Assembly (NCBI GenBank): GCA_023254445.1
Contig: JALRLN010000064.1
Span: 1-7,364, forward strand
Origin: Candidatus Poseidoniaceae archaeon
GTDB taxonomy: Archaea > Thermoplasmatota > Poseidoniia > Poseidoniales > Poseidoniaceae
Reading direction: 5' to 3'
DNA length: 7,364 nt
A program made the translations under genes and the position numbers. The notes below the pieces were generated by a model that was given only the letters and a program-made list of their open reading frames with translations, did no database searches and was not told the origin of the DNA. This document shows positions 4,703-7,364 of this stretch, piece by piece; within the stretch, counting starts at the first letter, position 1, and every line of letters starts with the position of its first letter.

Positions 4703-5795
4703 CCACCCGGTGAACACCGTGGTCCTCCGACGTCACCTCCCCGGCGTCGTCGCGGTCCTGTTGTTGCTCGTGGTCGCTCGTGAGGTGTGGCCCTATGCTG
4801 ATGTGCACCAGGCTGAGGTAGGGGACGGGTGGACGGTCTCGGACGTGACGATGGGCCTTGGGGGTCCGACCTGCCTCGAGTGGCTCGATGCTGCGCACCT
4901 TCTGGTCTGCGACCGTGACGGAGGGCAGGTCCACCTCCTCAGCATCGGGCTCGTCGATGGCGAGTGGACGGTCGAGGACCAGGTGACGTGGCTCGATGGC
5001 CTGGACAGGCCACACGACGTGCTGGTGCTCAACGAGACGGCGCTCGTGTCCGAATCCGGGCGGCTTCGAAGCATCGCCCTTGACGCGGCAGGCCCGCTCG
5101 TCCCGCCGTCCGGCCCATGGTCGGTCCTGATCGACGACGTTCCGACGGGCAACCATCAGCCGAACGCCATCAACGTCCTTCCCAACGGAACGGCGGTTTG
5201 GCACGTTGGTTCCACGTGCAACGTGTGCAGCGAGGCCGACGAGCGGAACGCCGCGTTGGTGTGGGTCAACCCCGAGGACGGTTCCCACGGCGTGTTGGCG
5301 TCCGGTGTCCGGAATTCCTTCGATGGGGCATGGGTCCCGGGGGTGGGCTACCTGTTCAGCGACAACGGGCGGGATTGGGACGGCGATCATCCGCCCGAGG
5401 AGGTCAACCTCCTCGTGGAGGGGGCTGCGTACGGTTGGCCAGACGATGAGCCGGACACCCCCGTTCCTCCCGGCACCGTCGGCCCAGTGGCCACATGGCT
5501 CCCGCACAGCAGCCTCAACGGGCTGGCCGTGCGGCCAGCGACGTCCAGCCTCCCCGGGGGCAACGCGACGGTGTACGCCACGGTCTACGGCTCGTGGAAC
5601 AGCGTCGTGCCCGTTGGGCACGAGATCGTCCGCATTGACCTCGCTCCGTCGGCGGACGGAGGGTGGGAGGGGACCACCACCAGTTTTGCCACCAACCTCG
5701 GCACCCCCCTTCCCATTGCCTTCCATCCCGACGGCGACCTCTTCTACGCCACCTTTGGTGGAAACGGGCGACTGCACGTCATTCAGGCGGAGTGA
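4695..5795 (+). CDS. PQQ-type sugar/sorbosone dehydrogenase-like beta-propeller protein
   Basis: This protein of up to 366 residues resembles the glucose/sorbosone dehydrogenase (GSDH) beta-propeller family, whose members oxidise sugars or aldoses with the quinone cofactor PQQ. Family-like blocks are RPHDVLVL (105-112), GNHQPNAINVLPNG with H154, VGSTCNVC (171-178, C175 and C178), VLASGVRNSFDGAW with R206, FSDNGRDWDGDHPPEEVN (221-238), AAYGWPD, and VYGSWN (297-302). H154 and R206 are candidates for the catalytic histidine and arginine. A hydrophobic stretch at about 17-28 after LRRH looks like an uncleaved signal anchor, placing the propeller outside the cell. GTG at 4695 overlaps the cupredoxin gene by 8 bases; GTG at 4710 would give a 7-base gap and is equally plausible. 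Substrate and true PQQ use are unproven; it could be a non-enzymatic propeller. Confidence 0.82.
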   Translation: MRDHPVNTVVLRRHLPGVVAVLLLLVVAREVWPYADVHQAEVGDGWTVSDVTMGLGGPTCLEWLDAAHLLVCDRDGGQVHLLSIGLVDGEWTVEDQVTWLDGLDRPHDVLVLNETALVSESGRLRSIALDAAGPLVPPSGPWSVLIDDVPTGNHQPNAINVLPNGTAVWHVGSTCNVCSEADERNAALVWVNPEDGSHGVLASGVRNSFDGAWVPGVGYLFSDNGRDWDGDHPPEEVNLLVEGAAYGWPDDEPDTPVPPGTVGPVATWLPHSSLNGLAVRPATSSLPGGNATVYATVYGSWNSVVPVGHEIVRIDLAPSADGGWEGTTTSFATNLGTPLPIAFHPDGDLFYATFGGNGRLHVIQAE

Positions 5796-5847
5796 TGGCG
5801 CCCGTCATGAACAGGGGTTCAAGGCCTTCAGGCACCGCAGCACGGCC

Positions 5848-6477
5848 ATGGAGGACCTGCGCCACGAGTACGGGGCCTCCCTCGACGAGGGCCTGATCTC
5901 GACCACGGCCCCGCTGGCTCTTCTTCGAACCTGGGTTGACGAGGCGGTTGCTGCCGGGGTGGCTGACCCCAACGCGATGTGCTTGGCCACCATCGGCAGG
6001 GATGGAACACCGCGCTCACGCATGGTGTTGTGCAAGGGCATCGAGGAAGACGCCGTCCTCTTCTACACCAACATGACCTCGGACAAGGCGACGCACCTGC
6101 TTGCCCGCCCTGAAGCGTCCACCACGTTCTGGTGGCCCGATGCCGAGCGCTCCGTCCGTGTGGTGGGCCACGCCACGCCGCTGGACCGCGACGAGGTCGA
6201 GCGCTATTTTGCCACCCGACCCCGCTCTTCACAGGTCGGCGCGTGGGTATCCGACCAGTCCTCGCCCATCGCAGACCGCGCCTCCCTCGAAGCGAAACAC
6301 GTGGAGGTGCAGGCACGGTTTGCCTCCGGTGAGGTGCCGTGCCCGCCGCAGTGGGGCGGTTTCCGGCTGCACGTGCGCGAGGTGGAGTATTGGGCCGGCC
6401 GCCCGGCTCGGCTTCACGACCGTGTGCGCCTCCGTGCGGAAGCGTCCGGCTGGTCGATGGAGCGGCTGCAGCCCTGA
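5848..6477 (+). CDS. pdxH: Pyridoxamine 5'-phosphate oxidase (PNPOx)
   Basis: A 209-residue match to PdxH, the FMN enzyme that oxidises pyridoxine or pyridoxamine 5'-phosphate to pyridoxal 5'-phosphate with oxygen as acceptor. Family blocks run in order: LRHEYG (4-9), DPNAMCLATI (40-49), RSRMVLCKG with FMN/substrate residues R58 and K63, VLFYTNMTSDKA (70-81), RPRSSQVGAWVSDQSS (124-139), PPQWGGFR (166-173) and RLHDRV (188-193), where R188 and H190 match the active-site Arg/His of the E. coli enzyme. The length is close to E. coli (218). The frame is open well upstream into the dehydrogenase gene, but ATG 5848 is the only methionine that gives a family-like N-terminus. It begins 52 bases after the previous stop, without a Shine-Dalgarno motif; TTCAAG at 5818-5823 is a weak promoter candidate. 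Oxygen use implies an aerobic life style. Confidence 0.95.
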   Translation: MEDLRHEYGASLDEGLISTTAPLALLRTWVDEAVAAGVADPNAMCLATIGRDGTPRSRMVLCKGIEEDAVLFYTNMTSDKATHLLARPEASTTFWWPDAERSVRVVGHATPLDRDEVERYFATRPRSSQVGAWVSDQSSPIADRASLEAKHVEVQARFASGEVPCPPQWGGFRLHVREVEYWAGRPARLHDRVRLRAEASGWSMERLQP

Positions 6478-6486
6478 GGTGAGCGG
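6475..6486 (+). promoter_or_regulatory. Stop-embedded ribosome-binding site for the CoA-binding gene
   Basis: TGAGGTGA merges the pdxH stop codon with a GAGGTGA Shine-Dalgarno motif; its GAGG core ends 7 bases before ATG 6487. The same layout recurs at 7138 and, with a weaker motif, at 1038. Confidence 0.65.
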
Positions 6487-7140
6487 ATGGAGGCGAGCCC
6501 TGCGCTGGTGGACCGCGTTCGCGCGGCGTCCTCGGTGCACGTGCTTGGCGCCGGCCTGAACGAGAAGCGCACCGCCCACACGGCGGTCGGTGCGCTCGCT
6601 TCGCGGGGCTGGAGGGTGGTGCCCGTGCATCCAAGGGACGCTGGAGCGACCGTGAGCGGACGCCCGATCCGTCCTTCCATCGAACCGGGATGCCCCATGG
6701 AGGTGCTCGTCCTCTTCCTCGCACCGGAGCGGGTCCGAACGCAGGTTCGGCGCCTCTTGCTGCAGGCTCCCGACCCGACCCCCTTGGTGTGGTTGCAGTC
6801 CGGTGCGGAAGACGAGGTCGCCATCGCATGGTTGCAGGATGCAGGGTGGTCCGTCGTGGCCAACGATTGCCTTGTTCGGTTCGTGGAGCGGCACAACGTC
6901 ACCCGACCGGCCTCACCCCTTCCGTGGTTTCGCCAAGTGGCCGACGAGGACGGCTCCGGATGTTCGGTGTGGACCGTGCACGACCCCGGAGAAGATGCAC
7001 CCCTTCCCTCGACCAACCTTGAATGGGTGGGGGACCTCGCCGACCTTGAACACTCCACCCACACGGTGCCTGCTTACATCCGACGCCTCCGACAGAACGC
7101 AGAAGACCTGGAGGCCTGCGCCCGTCGGCTTGCGCAGTGA
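6487..7140 (+). CDS. CoA-binding domain protein (CoA_binding_2/YccU-like) with C-terminal extension
   Basis: Residues about 14-135 form a Rossmann-like CoA_binding_2 domain: VHVLGAGLNEKRTAHTAVGAL (18-38), WRVVPVHPRDAG (42-53), LVLFLAPE for a central strand, VWLQSGAED (101-109) matching the family's WxQ-x-G motif, and AGWSVVANDCLVR (119-131) with the conserved cysteine C128. These small proteins are thought to bind CoA or an acyl-CoA-like ligand, but their physiological role is unsettled. Typical members are about 130-150 residues; here 217 residues include an extra ~80-residue C-terminal part (about 138-217) that I do not recognise, with a predicted helix at the end (VPAYIRRLRQNAEDLEACARR). 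ATG 6487 is supported by the GAGGTGA motif. The gene sits 9 bases after pdxH and 9 bases before the pirin gene, so the three are probably one operon. Confidence 0.85.
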   Translation: MEASPALVDRVRAASSVHVLGAGLNEKRTAHTAVGALASRGWRVVPVHPRDAGATVSGRPIRPSIEPGCPMEVLVLFLAPERVRTQVRRLLLQAPDPTPLVWLQSGAEDEVAIAWLQDAGWSVVANDCLVRFVERHNVTRPASPLPWFRQVADEDGSGCSVWTVHDPGEDAPLPSTNLEWVGDLADLEHSTHTVPAYIRRLRQNAEDLEACARRLAQ

Positions 7141-7149
7141 GGTGAACCC
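7138..7149 (+). promoter_or_regulatory. Stop-embedded ribosome-binding site for the pirin gene
   Basis: TGAGGTGA again fuses the preceding stop codon with GAGGTGA, and GAGG ends 7 bases before ATG 7150. It matches the junction at 6475 base for base in its first eight positions. Confidence 0.65.
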
Positions 7150-7364
7150 ATGACCGCCATCCTCGATCGATTTTCGCTGGGCCACGTTTGGACGACGGTG
7201 GACCCGTTCCTGTTCTGCGTGCACCACCTCGACCATTACCCCGAAGGCGACGGACGCATGGGGCCGAAGGCGTCGTTGCGCGGGAGGAACATGGGCCAGG
7301 ATTTCGGCGGCAAGGACGGGTGGAGCATGTACCACGGGATGCAAGTTCCGGGCTTCCCTGCGCA
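7150..7364 (+). CDS. Pirin-family protein, 5' end (truncated by window)
   Basis: The first 71 residues of a protein that runs off the window. It begins MTAILDRFSLGHVWTTVDPF and contains FCVHHLDHYPEGD, the GRNMGQDFGGKDGW segment and MYHGMQVPGFPA, which resembles the start of the pirin cupin family just before its metal-binding HPHRGFET motif; that motif would come immediately after the window edge. Pirins are cupin-fold, iron-binding proteins; some have quercetin dioxygenase activity, others act as regulators. No signal peptide is visible, so a cytoplasmic protein is expected. The start is fixed by the GAGGTGA motif, and the 9-base spacing to the CoA-binding gene suggests an operon with it and pdxH. 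Confidence 0.8.
   Translation, partial: MTAILDRFSLGHVWTTVDPFLFCVHHLDHYPEGDGRMGPKASLRGRNMGQDFGGKDGWSMYHGMQVPGFPA

Noticed and set aside
4647..5777. Minus-strand open frame (376 codons) opposite the dehydrogenase
   Set aside because: Shadow of the plus-strand beta-propeller gene, with no plausible protein features of its own.
5206..5847. N-terminal extension of PdxH into the dehydrogenase gene
   Set aside because: The extension is Arg/Ser/Pro-rich shadow sequence and PdxH proteins begin near the methionine at 5848.
5795..5896. Short frame starting at the ATG overlapping the dehydrogenase stop (TGATG)
   Set aside because: It gives a 33-residue Arg/Thr/Pro-rich peptide in a different frame from pdxH and overlaps its start; no sign of selection as protein.
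5828..6829. Minus-strand open frame (333 codons) opposite pdxH and the CoA-binding gene
   Set aside because: Arg/Pro/Ala-rich low-complexity translation typical of an antisense GC-rich frame; it spans two well-supported genes.

Overview
The window looks like a stretch of an archaeal chromosome, most likely marine Euryarchaeota of the Candidatus Poseidoniales (Marine Group II) type. Three things point that way. The secreted cupredoxin at 4172-4702 ends in a PGF-CTERM sorting tail (PGF, hydrophobic helix, RRR), a signal known only from archaea. An Lrp/AsnC regulator has a TATA-like box about 26 bases before its start codon, as in archaeal leaderless genes. The DNA is uniformly GC-rich with tightly packed genes. 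The lineage below 'archaeon' is inference. I see no mobile element, CRISPR array, tRNA or rRNA, and no compositional break that suggests recent transfer.

Layout. 2-457 is the 3' end of a TPR-repeat protein. 498-1040 is a thioredoxin-fold AhpC/TSA-like protein with a CNHC motif, followed 9 bases later by a MIP-family channel (1050-1685). The channel meets an oppositely oriented Lrp/AsnC regulator (1686-2108) stop-to-stop with no gap. Upstream of the regulator is an AT-richer stretch (2109-2195) with a TATA-like box, two short inverted repeats and a direct repeat, probably the promoter and operator region. A hypothetical protein (up to 2669, start uncertain) and enolase (2721-3974) follow on the plus strand.

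After enolase there is a TATA-like TTTAAA, a possible 24-residue membrane peptide (4047-4121), a secreted plastocyanin-like copper protein (4172-4702) and, overlapping it, a PQQ-type sugar/sorbosone dehydrogenase-like protein with an N-terminal membrane anchor (4695-5795). The last block is pdxH (pyridoxamine 5'-phosphate oxidase, 5848-6477), a CoA_binding_2 protein with an unexplained C-terminal extension (6487-7140) and the start of a pirin-family gene (7150 to the window end).

How they may work together. Most genes are ordinary housekeeping (enolase in glycolysis/gluconeogenesis, PdxH in vitamin B6 metabolism). Two pairings are worth attention: a peroxiredoxin-like protein next to a channel with a predicted wide filter (peroxide handling is possible), and an exported copper protein overlapping an exported PQQ-type dehydrogenase (a possible electron donor/acceptor pair). 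Three gene junctions share the same architecture: a TGA stop whose GA begins a GAGG ribosome-binding motif, exactly 9 bases between stop and start, then ATG. This suggests translational coupling. I did not find a clearly novel multi-gene system; the cupredoxin/dehydrogenase pair and the Lrp control region are the best leads.
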